From NCBI GenBank assembly GCA_026416755.1, contig JAOAEP010000151.1:1-11613 (forward strand): a stretch of DNA of 11,613 nucleotides, written 5' to 3'. Below, one piece after another: positions 1 through 6,053 of this stretch (position 1 is the first letter of the stretch; each line of letters begins with the position of its first letter). The notes beneath the pieces were generated by a model. That model made no database searches, was not told the DNA's origin, and was given only the letters and a program-made list of their open reading frames with translations. This stretch comes from a bacterium (GTDB lineage: Bacteria; Ratteibacteria; UBA8468; B48-G9; JAFGKM01). The translations under genes and the position numbers were made by a program.

Positions 1-3
1 TGA

Positions 4-357
4 AGAGCCTATGATATTGTATTAAATGGTATAGAAAAAGGTGGAGGAAGTATAAGAATAAATAATAGAAAAATTCAAGAGAAGATATTTAAAATTATTG
101 GTCTTGAAGAGGAAATTTATTTACAAAGATTTGGATTTTTACTTGAAGCACTTGAATATGGTGCTCCTCCTCACGGAGGAATTGCTTTAGGTTTGGATAG
201 AATAATAATGATTTTACTTGGTGAAAATAGTATAAGGGAAACAATTGCATTTCCTAAAACACAAAAAGGAGTATGTCTTTTAACAGATGCACCTAGTGAA
301 GTTGAAATTGAGTTATTAAAGGAAAATAGAATTAAAATTGACATTTTAGATAAATGA
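4..357 (+). CDS. aspS: aspartyl-tRNA synthetase, C-terminal fragment (5' end outside window)
   Basis: Aspartyl-tRNA synthetase charges tRNA-Asp with aspartate in the cytoplasm. Only the last 117 or so residues are present. The frame opens with RAYDIVLNG and GGGSIRI, followed by LEALEYGAPPHGGIALGLDR, which is class II synthetase motif 3 with its ATP-binding arginine. It continues with IAFPKTQKG and TDAPSEV, as usual for the end of bacterial AspRS, and stops at TGA 355-357. The match to the bacterial family is clear, but the fragment cannot show whether the enzyme also charges tRNA-Asn. One oddity is that the first three bases of the window read TGA in this frame, directly before the conserved RAYD. 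As the very edge of the sequence this is most likely a contig-end error, but a disrupted gene cannot be excluded. The next gene starts 34 bases downstream, so aspS probably heads or lies inside the same transcript. Confidence 0.93.
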   Translation, partial: RAYDIVLNGIEKGGGSIRINNRKIQEKIFKIIGLEEEIYLQRFGFLLEALEYGAPPHGGIALGLDRIIMILLGENSIRETIAFPKTQKGVCLLTDAPSEVEIELLKENRIKIDILDK

Positions 358-381
358 TGTTAATTTTATTTTATGAAATTT

Positions 382-386
382 GGAGG
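382..386 (+). promoter_or_regulatory. ribosome binding site of the LysM lipoprotein gene
   Basis: A perfect GGAGG lies five bases before ATG 392. It fixes the start there, rather than at the in-frame TTG at 380 that sits inside the Shine-Dalgarno itself. The chosen start also gives a normal lipoprotein signal peptide. Confidence 0.8.
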
Positions 387-391
387 TAATT

Positions 392-1144
392 ATGAATAAA
401 ATAATAATGGCAAATATAATATTTTTAATGTTACTTTCAGGTTGCACAACATTTCAAACAGAAAAAAAAGAACCCAAAAAATCTTTTGAAGAGATGGTAG
501 ATATTAAATTAAAACAGGCTATTGCAATTGCAGAAACATCACTGGAAATAAGTAAGAATGCAGAAAAACTTGCTAATGAAGCAGTAAATATAAGTAATCA
601 AGCAAAAGCAAATTCTGAAGTGGCATTGAAAAAAGTAGATGAAGCAATTATTTTGACCAATGAAGTTAAAAAGTTTACAGAAAGTGAAGTTCAAAAAGCA
701 ATAAAAGCAGCAAACGAAGCAAGTGAAAAAGCAATAAAGGTAGCAAACGAAGCAAGTGAAAAAGCAATAGATAAAGCAAATGAAGCAATAAGGGTAGCAA
801 ATGAAACAAGTGAAAAAGCAATAAAAACAGCAAACGAAGCAAGTGAAAAGGCAATAAAAGCAGCAAATGAATCAAGTGAAAAGTCAATAGCAGTAGCAAA
901 CCAAACCATAGCGGAAATAAATAAGTTAAGAGCCACTATTCAAATGAAACCCGTAGAACCAATAATAGAAGAAGAACCAAAGGAAGGTAAATATTACACG
1001 ATAAAAAAAGGGGATACTTTAAAAAAGATTGCTTACAAATATTATAACGATACTTCAAAATGGAAAGTTATTTACGAAGTTAATAAAAATATTATAAAAA
1101 ACCCTAATAATCTTACACCTGGGATTAAAATATACATTCCTTGA
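392..1144 (+). CDS. LysM-domain lipoprotein with alanine-rich hendecad coiled coil
   Basis: Predicted envelope lipoprotein of 250 residues. It begins MNKII, then has a hydrophobic stretch ending in the lipobox LLSGC, with the lipidated Cys at residue 18. From about residue 36 to 182 it is an uninterrupted, Ala/Lys/Glu-rich helix expected to form a coiled coil, reminiscent of Lpp-type alanine zippers. Residues 102-174 hold near-identical 11-residue units of the type KAIKAANEASE. A Pro/Glu-rich linker follows, and then a C-terminal LysM domain (about 201-250, starting YYTIKKGDTLKKIA and ending LTPGIKIYIP), a fold that binds peptidoglycan. The layout suggests a lipid anchor, a helical spacer and a wall-binding tip, so a membrane-to-peptidoglycan tether is the likely role; this is inference. 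Its stop overlaps or nearly touches the phoH start. No exact gene name is recognised. Confidence 0.85.
   Translation: MNKIIMANIIFLMLLSGCTTFQTEKKEPKKSFEEMVDIKLKQAIAIAETSLEISKNAEKLANEAVNISNQAKANSEVALKKVDEAIILTNEVKKFTESEVQKAIKAANEASEKAIKVANEASEKAIDKANEAIRVANETSEKAIKTANEASEKAIKAANESSEKSIAVANQTIAEINKLRATIQMKPVEPIIEEEPKEGKYYTIKKGDTLKKIAYKYYNDTSKWKVIYEVNKNIIKNPNNLTPGIKIYIP
695..913 (+). repeat. 33-bp tandem repeat encoding 11-residue coiled-coil units
   Basis: In-frame units of 33 bp encode KAIKAANEASE and close variants, starting at 695, 728, 761, 815, 848 and 881. The third unit is followed by a 21-bp, 7-residue piece (VANETSE, 794-814), so the spacing is 11, 11, 18, 11, 11, 11 residues. Mixing hendecads with one heptad preserves the helical hydrophobic stripe. 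The repetition also leaves long open frames on the opposite strand, which are artefacts. Confidence 0.85.
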
Positions 1145-1146
1145 AA

Positions 1147-2148
1147 ATGATAGTCAAAAAGCAAATTGAAATTTCAAACGAAGAAGCACAATTCCTCTAT
1201 GGTATTAGAGATGAAAATCTTGAATTTATTGAAAATCTTTTTGGTATTGAAATTTTTGCAAGGGGTAACATATTAACCTTAAAAGGTGAAAGTGAAAAAA
1301 TAGAGAAGACCATTGACCTTTTATATGAAATTCTAAAAAATAAAGAGAAGAAAAAATTATTAACGAAAGGGGATATATTATTGATGCTTGAACATAAGAA
1401 AGATAAGACAGAAGTAAATCAGGAAAAAAAAGAATTAAATATTTGGATAAATTCTAAAAAGGAAGTTGTTATACCAAAGACACCGACACAAAAAAAGTAT
1501 GTTCAAGCAATAAGGAAATACGATCTTGTTGTTGGTATAGGACCTGCAGGAACTGGAAAAACTTATTTGGCTGTTGCTTGTGGAATAGAAGCAATAAAAA
1601 AGGGATATTTTCAAAGAATTATACTTACTAGACCTGCTCTTGAAGCGGGTGAAAGGCTGGGTTTTTTACCTGGGGACCTTGAAGAAAAGATAAAACCATA
1701 TTTACAACCAATTTATGATGCAATTTTTGATTTATTGAAATATGAAGAATTGAGAAGATGGCAAGAAAGAAAAATTATTGAAATAGTTCCTCTTGCTTAT
1801 ATGAGAGGAAGGACTTTAAGTAATGCTTTCATTATACTTGACGAAGCACAAAATACAAGTTTTGCACAAATGAAAATGTTTTTAACTAGATTAGGTGTTG
1901 ATTCAAAGATAGTTATCACTGGTGATATAACTCAAATTGACCATCCTTTATCTTCTACTACATCTGGTCTTGTAGAAGTTCAGAAGATTTTATCAAATAT
2001 AAAAGGAATTAAGTTTATTTATTTTACCAATAGGGATGTTGTAAGACATAAACTTGTAAAAAAAATAATAAATGCATATGAGAAGTATTATAAAAGCAAA
2101 AATGAAAATAGAACTATTTTACAAAACGAAAAAAATAAAAATGGATGA
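1147..2148 (+). CDS. phoH: PhoH family P-loop ATPase
   Basis: PhoH-like protein (PhoH/YbeZ family) of 333 residues, a cytoplasmic nucleotide-binding protein usually found beside YbeY and thought to act with it in RNA or ribosome metabolism. The N-terminal 70 residues resemble a small KH-like RNA-binding domain (FGIEIFARGNILTLKGE). The ATPase domain then shows Walker A GPAGTGKT (about 132-139), the family signature TRPALEAGERLGFLPGDLEEK, Walker B IILDEAQN (about 229-236) and the sensor-like VITGDITQID. The start is uncertain. ATG 1147, two bases after the previous stop, is chosen, but TTG 1141 overlapping that stop is also open; neither has a strong Shine-Dalgarno. The 3' end overlaps ybeY. 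The family call is secure, while the physiological role is less so. Confidence 0.93.
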   Translation: MIVKKQIEISNEEAQFLYGIRDENLEFIENLFGIEIFARGNILTLKGESEKIEKTIDLLYEILKNKEKKKLLTKGDILLMLEHKKDKTEVNQEKKELNIWINSKKEVVIPKTPTQKKYVQAIRKYDLVVGIGPAGTGKTYLAVACGIEAIKKGYFQRIILTRPALEAGERLGFLPGDLEEKIKPYLQPIYDAIFDLLKYEELRRWQERKIIEIVPLAYMRGRTLSNAFIILDEAQNTSFAQMKMFLTRLGVDSKIVITGDITQIDHPLSSTTSGLVEVQKILSNIKGIKFIYFTNRDVVRHKLVKKIINAYEKYYKSKNENRTILQNEKNKNG

Positions 2149-2518
2149 AGAATTTTTAAATAGTAAGATAGAAAAAATTCAAAAAATTTTAAATCCTCCT
2201 CCTACCAAGATATCAATTTATTTTGTAAATAATAAAGTGATAAGATCTCTTAATAAAAAGTTTTTTAAAAAAGATAGCCCCACAGATGTCATATCATTTA
2301 AATATTCTCCAAACTATGGTGAAATAGTTTTATCTATTGAAGAATGTGGTAAAAATGCTCAAATTTATTCTCATACACTTGAAGAAGAGATTATTTATGT
2401 GATAATTCATGGCATCTTACATCTGAAAGGATTTAGGGATTATAATATAAAAGAAAAAAGAAAAATGTTTACTATTCAGGATAGAATATTTGAAAAAGTG
2501 ATGAAAAATGAAAAATAA
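2102..2518 (+). CDS. ybeY: endoribonuclease YbeY (16S rRNA maturation)
   Basis: YbeY is a metal-dependent endoribonuclease needed for 16S rRNA 3'-end maturation and ribosome quality control. The 138-residue product has the family landmarks PTDVISF (60-66), GEIVLS (73-78) and the metal motif IIHGILHLKGFRD (101-113). His103 and His107 are the first two ligands. The usual third His of HGxLHLxGxDH is replaced by Asp113, a variant I also recall from Bacteroidetes-type YbeY (HLCGYKD). I chose ATG 2102 because MKIELFYK matches the normal YbeY N-terminus. ATG 2072 would add ten atypical residues, and ATG 2141 would remove the first strand. This start gives a 47-base overlap with phoH, and the 3' end overlaps the next gene by 11 bases, so translation is probably coupled along phoH, ybeY and the kinase gene. 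Confidence 0.9.
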   Translation: MKIELFYKTKKIKMDEEFLNSKIEKIQKILNPPPTKISIYFVNNKVIRSLNKKFFKKDSPTDVISFKYSPNYGEIVLSIEECGKNAQIYSHTLEEEIIYVIIHGILHLKGFRDYNIKEKRKMFTIQDRIFEKVMKNEK

Positions 2519-3230
2519 AAAAAACTACAATTTAATTGAAAGTTTCAACTCTGCTTTAAATGGTTTATTGATAGTTATAAAAAGAGAAAGAAATTTTAAA
2601 ATTCATCTTATTATAGCGGTTATTGTAATACTTCTTTCTTTGTTTTTACATATACCTTTTACAGAAATATTAATAATCCTTATTTTTATTTCTATGGTTA
2701 TGATTTCTGAGATAATAAATACAGGAATTGAAATTTTGTCTGAAAATATTGTAGAAAAAGAACATAATATTATCAAAATAGTCAAAGATATATGTGCTTC
2801 TGCAGTTTTAATATCTTCATTATTTGCTTTTATAGGTGGATATTTAATTTTTATTCGTTTTTTTCCTGAAGGTTTTAGAAATATATTTGAACATATTGCC
2901 CAATCTTCTTGGTATTATACATTTTTTATACTCTTAATTGTTTCTTTTTTTACACTTCTTTTAAAAATTTTAACAGGTAAAAAGTTTAACATTGTAGGTG
3001 GTATGCCAAGTATTCATAGCGGAATTGCATTTAGCATATGGACAGCTATTTCTTTTTTAACTTTTAAAGAATATCCTGTTATATCTATACTTGTTTTACT
3101 TCTTTCATTTTGGGTTGCTCAAAGTAGAATAACAAAGAAGATTCATACAATTGGAGAAGTAGTTATAGGAGGAATTATTGGTATATTTATTACAATTTTA
3201 CTATTTCAGATCCTTTGGAGCGGAAAATGA
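2508..3230 (+). CDS. dgkA: DgkA-type lipid kinase fused to a PAP2-like phosphatase
   Basis: A 240-residue membrane protein made of two enzymes. Residues 1-115 are a prokaryotic diacylglycerol/undecaprenol kinase with RERNFKIH (26-33), the catalytic SEIINTGIE (67-75), VKDICASAVL (92-101) and three hydrophobic helices. Residues 120-240 resemble a PAP2 lipid phosphatase, with GGMPSIHSG (164-172, the PSxH motif) and SRITKKIHTIGE (206-217, the SRx5Hx3 motif), so both catalytic histidines are in place. The first PAP2 motif (Kx6RP) is poorly kept, reading KILTGKKF, and the last Asp is Glu217. In Gram-positive bacteria this kinase family phosphorylates undecaprenol. Paired with a phosphatase for undecaprenyl pyrophosphate it could supply C55-P from two sources, but diacylglycerol/phosphatidate is also possible. 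ATG 2508 overlaps the ybeY stop, and the 3' end forms ATGA with the next gene. Confidence 0.85.
   Translation: MKNKKNYNLIESFNSALNGLLIVIKRERNFKIHLIIAVIVILLSLFLHIPFTEILIILIFISMVMISEIINTGIEILSENIVEKEHNIIKIVKDICASAVLISSLFAFIGGYLIFIRFFPEGFRNIFEHIAQSSWYYTFFILLIVSFFTLLLKILTGKKFNIVGGMPSIHSGIAFSIWTAISFLTFKEYPVISILVLLLSFWVAQSRITKKIHTIGEVVIGGIIGIFITILLFQILWSGK
3217..3220 (+). promoter_or_regulatory. ribosome binding site of the DUF502 gene
   Basis: GGAG lies six bases before ATG 3227, inside the end of the kinase gene. It supports ATG 3227 over the in-frame TTG 3215, giving the ATGA stop-start overlap. Confidence 0.6.
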
Positions 3231-3787
3231 AAACTTTAAAAAAACATTTTATTTCAGGATTAATATTTATAATACCAATTTCTTTATCTCTATGGATTTT
3301 GTTTAAAATATTTGTTTTTTTAGAAAATATTCTTGGAAATTTTTTTAAAAGATTTTTTGTAAACATTTATACTCCTGGAGTTGGCTTAATTTCTTTAATA
3401 CTTCTAATTTTACTTGTTGGTTTTCTGGCAAATAATTTTATGGGTAAAAAGTTTTTAAAAATGATAGAGACACTTTTTGAAAATATACCATTTCTGAATA
3501 AAATTTTTAGTTTTATTAAAAACATTATAATAAAAATAACTGAAGATAAGGAAAAACTATTTAAAGGAGTAGTTAAAATTAAATTAGGAGATGGTTCATT
3601 TATAATAGGTTTCCTTACTGCTGAAAAAGAGTTTGAATCTGAATATTTACCTGTTTTTGTTCCAACTGTTCCTAATCCAAGTACAGGAATTATTTTAATG
3701 GTCCCTAAAAATAAAATAGAAAGAATTGATATTTCTGTAGAAGATGCGTTGAAAATAGTTATATCAATGGGTCTTTTTAAACCATAA
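3227..3787 (+). CDS. DUF502 family membrane protein
   Basis: A 186-residue protein with two membrane helices (about 9-30 and 50-71) and a soluble C-terminal domain. It matches DUF502 through ENIPFLNKIFSFIKNI after the second helix, VFVPTVPNPSTGIILMVPKNKI near residues 141-162, and SVEDALKIVISMG at the end. The molecular function of DUF502 is not established. Members are inner-membrane proteins found across many bacteria, and a plant relative is linked to membrane trafficking. The gene starts at ATG 3227 in an ATGA overlap with the kinase-phosphatase gene and ends one base before the recO start codon, so it is an internal operon member. Its placement next to a lipid-carrier enzyme is compatible with an envelope role, but that is only context. 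Confidence 0.85.
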   Translation: MKTLKKHFISGLIFIIPISLSLWILFKIFVFLENILGNFFKRFFVNIYTPGVGLISLILLILLVGFLANNFMGKKFLKMIETLFENIPFLNKIFSFIKNIIIKITEDKEKLFKGVVKIKLGDGSFIIGFLTAEKEFESEYLPVFVPTVPNPSTGIILMVPKNKIERIDISVEDALKIVISMGLFKP

Positions 3788-3788
3788 A

Positions 3789-4529
3789 ATGCCACCGATA
3801 ATAACTGAATGCTTTATTTTAAAAAAAATTAATTTTAGGGAAACAAGTGTAATATTGACTCTCTTTACAAAGGAATTAGGGAAAATAAAAGGTATATTGA
3901 AAGGCGTAAGAAAAGAAGGAAGCAAGATTTCACCTTTAACATTTAGCGAAGGCGCATATATTTCTACATTTGTATATAAAAAGAAATCCGAATTAAATCT
4001 TTTAAGTTCTCCAACTTTGCTAAAGTTTTTTTATTTTAAAGATAAGGACTCTTTTAAAGTATATTTCCATATTCTAAAACTTATTGATGTTTTTACACCC
4101 GATTTAGAGAAAGAAGAAAGTATTTTTTATCTTATAAAAGAAATTGCAGAAACACTTGAAACAAATAAAAAACAATATTTACTTTTTCTTGCATTTAAAT
4201 TAAGATTTATTGAAATTCTTGGATATGGAATAAAACTTGATAAATGTTGTATATGTGAAAAAGAAATGGAGAGATATTTTTTTTCCCCTAAAAAGGGAGG
4301 GGTTATATGTAAAAATTGTAATAAGGAAGACCCAAATTGTGTTAAAATATCAAAGAAAATAATATCAATAATGAGATTTATTAAAAAAATTGAAATTAAA
4401 AATGTGGAAGTCCTAAATATTAAAAAAATAGATGCTGAAAAAATAAACTATTTGTGTAATCTTACTTTATATTATCATACAAATTTAAATTTTATATGGT
4501 GGAAAAATGAAAAGAATATATTCAGATGA
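3789..4529 (+). CDS. recO: DNA repair protein RecO
   Basis: RecO works with RecF and RecR to load RecA on single-stranded DNA coated with SSB during gap repair. The 246-residue product begins with the OB-fold region (TECFILKKINFRETSVILTLFTKELGKIKGILKGVRK), followed by a helical domain. It carries a zinc finger with Cys153-x2-Cys156 and Cys174-x2-Cys177 (CCICEKEM and ICKNC). Length and domain order are normal for the family. The start ATG 3789 lies one base after the DUF502 stop. The 3' end runs 23 bases into the fumarase gene, beyond that gene's GGTGG Shine-Dalgarno, so recO and fumarase are translationally linked although they share no pathway. Confidence 0.9.
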   Translation: MPPIITECFILKKINFRETSVILTLFTKELGKIKGILKGVRKEGSKISPLTFSEGAYISTFVYKKKSELNLLSSPTLLKFFYFKDKDSFKVYFHILKLIDVFTPDLEKEESIFYLIKEIAETLETNKKQYLLFLAFKLRFIEILGYGIKLDKCCICEKEMERYFFSPKKGGVICKNCNKEDPNCVKISKKIISIMRFIKKIEIKNVEVLNIKKIDAEKINYLCNLTLYYHTNLNFIWWKNEKNIFR

Positions 4530-5346
4530 GATTATTGAAAAAGTGAAAAATACAATTATAGAAATTAATTATAAGATTCCTTGTGAAGTAAAAAAATATA
4601 TTAAATCTGCTTATGAAAAAGAAAAAGAAAAATATTCAAAAAAATATCTAAAAATTATACTTGAAAATATTGAAATTGCTGAGAGAAATAAAATACCTAT
4701 ATGTCAAGATACAGGCCTTCCTGTTTTGTTTGTTGAAATTGGAATGGATATTAAAATAGAAAAAGGAAAGTATAGAAATCTTGATGAAATAATAAACATG
4801 GGAATAAAAGAAGGAAGCAAAAACGGATATTTAAGAAATTCAATTGTAAGTCCTATTGAAAGAATTAATACAAAAACTAATACTCCTGCAGTTATTCATT
4901 ATATTTTAAATGAAGGAGACAAATTAAAAATAACAATTATAGCAAAAGGATTTGGTTCAGAAAATAAAAGTTTGATAAAAATGTTAAATCCAAATGAAGG
5001 TAAAAAGGGGATAGAAAATTTCTTAATAGAAACAGTTAAAAAAGCAGGAAGTCTACCCTGTCCCCCTTTATTCATTGGGATAGGAATTGGAGGTTCATTT
5101 GAAAAATCTGCTATACTTTCAAAATATGCACTCACTAAAATTGGGGATGAAACTTCTGAATATAGAGATTGGGAGATAGAACTTATTAATAAGATAAATA
5201 GGTTAAAAATAGGTCCTTCTGGTTTTGGTGGTAATATAACAGTTCTTGATTTAAAAATAGAAACTTACCCAACGCATATAGCAGGACTTCCTGTTGCTAT
5301 TAATATTTGCTGTTGGGCTCATAGAATAGGAAGTTTTGAAATATGA
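4507..5346 (+). CDS. class I fumarate hydratase, alpha subunit
   Basis: Alpha subunit of the two-subunit, [4Fe-4S] class I fumarase, which interconverts fumarate and (S)-malate in the reductive or oxidative TCA cycle. The 279-residue product has IPICQDTGLPVLFVEIG (63-79) with cluster ligand Cys66, Cys185 in GSLPCPP, and GIGIGGSFEKSA; a Cys pair at 268-269 (NICCWAHR) supplies the third ligand. The 119-residue gap between the first two cysteines equals that in E. coli FumA. GGTGG at 4498-4502 lies four bases before ATG 4507. The beta subunit follows with a four-base overlap. The two-subunit layout and lability of the cluster point to an anaerobe. The related L(+)-tartrate dehydratase TtdA cannot be fully excluded on sequence alone, though no tartrate genes are nearby. 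Confidence 0.9.
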   Translation: MKRIYSDEIIEKVKNTIIEINYKIPCEVKKYIKSAYEKEKEKYSKKYLKIILENIEIAERNKIPICQDTGLPVLFVEIGMDIKIEKGKYRNLDEIINMGIKEGSKNGYLRNSIVSPIERINTKTNTPAVIHYILNEGDKLKITIIAKGFGSENKSLIKMLNPNEGKKGIENFLIETVKKAGSLPCPPLFIGIGIGGSFEKSAILSKYALTKIGDETSEYRDWEIELINKINRLKIGPSGFGGNITVLDLKIETYPTHIAGLPVAINICCWAHRIGSFEI

Positions 5347-5879
5347 AAAAAATATTTTTTCCAATTAAGGATGAAAAAGATTTGGAGAAATTAAAAATAG
5401 GAGATGAAGTATCAATATATGGTAAAATTTTTACTGCAAGAGACGCTGCTCATAAAAAGTTAATTGAAATTATAAAGAATAAACACTCTCTTCCATTTGA
5501 GATAAAAAACGCATTAATTTATTATGCTGGACCTTCTCCTACACCTATAGGTAAAGTAGTTGGTTCAATAGGACCTACAACAAGTGAAAGAATGGACAAA
5601 TTTACAATCCCTCTTTTAAAAATTGGATTAAAAGGAACTATGGGTAAAGGTGAAAGAGGTATAAAAATAATAAAAGCATGTAAAAAATATAAAGCGATTT
5701 ATTTAATTACTTTTGGGGGCTGTGGTGCTTATCTAAATCAATTTGTTAAAAAAATTAAATTGGTTTGTTTTGAAGAACTTGGGCCAGAAGCAATTTATGA
5801 ACTTGAAGTATCTGGTTTTCCTGCTATAGTTGGTATAGATGTTAATGGAAATAATTTTTTTTATAAAAGAAGGGTATAA
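5343..5879 (+). CDS. class I fumarate hydratase, beta subunit
   Basis: Partner of the alpha subunit, corresponding to the C-terminal part of single-chain FumA/FumB. The 178-residue product shows IGDEVSIYGKIFTARDAAHK near the N-terminus, YYAGPSPTP, then GPTTSERMDKFTIPLL with GLKGTMGKGERG, and TFGGCGAYL followed by FEELGPEAIYELEVSGFPAIVGID, all landmarks of the fumarase/tartrate dehydratase beta family. It begins in an ATGA overlap with alpha and has AGGAAG at 5328-5333 as a Shine-Dalgarno. It is the last protein gene of the left operon. Its TAA stop lies inside a perfect TATAAT box that may serve the tRNAs 11 bases further on. Confidence 0.9.
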   Translation: MKKIFFPIKDEKDLEKLKIGDEVSIYGKIFTARDAAHKKLIEIIKNKHSLPFEIKNALIYYAGPSPTPIGKVVGSIGPTTSERMDKFTIPLLKIGLKGTMGKGERGIKIIKACKKYKAIYLITFGGCGAYLNQFVKKIKLVCFEELGPEAIYELEVSGFPAIVGIDVNGNNFFYKRRV

Positions 5880-5880
5880 T
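5875..5880 (+). promoter_or_regulatory. possible -10 box for the tRNA-Arg/tRNA-Pro pair
   Basis: A perfect TATAAT ends ten bases before the mature 5' end of tRNA-Arg, almost the same geometry as at tRNA-Gly (nine bases). No good -35 is visible at 16-18 bp upstream, so this could be chance in AT-rich DNA or a weak booster within the operon. Confidence 0.4.
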
Positions 5881-5890
5881 TTTAAAAAAA

Positions 5891-5964
5891 GCGGCCATAG
5901 TTCAATTGGATAGAACATCGGGTTGCGGACCCGACGGTTGCCCGTTCAAGTCGGGCTGGCCGCA
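5891..5964 (+). tRNA. tRNA-Arg, anticodon GCG
   Basis: Full cloverleaf of 74 bases. The acceptor GCGGCCA pairs with TGGCCGC and the D stem GTTC with GAAC. The anticodon stem is TCGGG/CCCGA with loop TTGCGGA, giving anticodon GCG at 34-36. The variable loop has five bases, and the T stem is GCCCG/CGGGC with loop TTCAAGT. Arginine identity elements A20, C35, G36 and A73 are all present, and G37 after G36 fits TrmD methylation. No CCA is encoded. The unusual feature is G34: most bacteria read CGN arginine codons with an ACG anticodon edited to inosine. Confidence 0.93.
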
Positions 5965-5968
5965 TTTT

Positions 5969-6044
5969 CGGGGTGTGGCTCAGTTTGGTTTAGAGCGCTT
6001 GGTTCGGGACCAAGAGGTCTCCGGTTCAAATCCGGACACCCCGA
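5969..6044 (+). tRNA. tRNA-Pro, anticodon CGG
   Basis: Full cloverleaf of 76 bases. The acceptor CGGGGTG pairs with CACCCCG and the D stem GCTC with GAGC. The anticodon stem is CTTGG/CCAAG with loop TTCGGGA, giving CGG for codon CCG. The T stem is TCCGG/CCGGA with loop TTCAAAT. C1-G72, G15, C48, G35, G36 and A73 match bacterial proline identity. It follows tRNA-Arg after only four T residues, so the two are surely co-transcribed. No CCA is encoded. The convergent def stop codon lies nine bases beyond. Confidence 0.93.
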
Positions 6045-6053
6045 TTTATTTAT

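Noticed and set aside
1..357. UGA recoding (for example to glycine, as in some candidate phyla)
   Set aside because: TGA ends several genes here at places where the next gene starts immediately, so it is a true stop codon.
695..913. CRISPR-like regular repeat spacing
   Set aside because: The units are contiguous, in frame and coding, with no unique spacers between them.
675..936. Two leucine/phenylalanine-rich open frames on the minus strand over the lipoprotein gene
   Set aside because: They are the complement of the 33-bp coiled-coil repeat, have no Shine-Dalgarno, and consist of low-complexity residues only.
3367..3795. Minus-strand open frame of 142 codons over the DUF502 gene
   Set aside because: The plus strand has a family match over the same bases and sits in an operon; the minus frame has neither.
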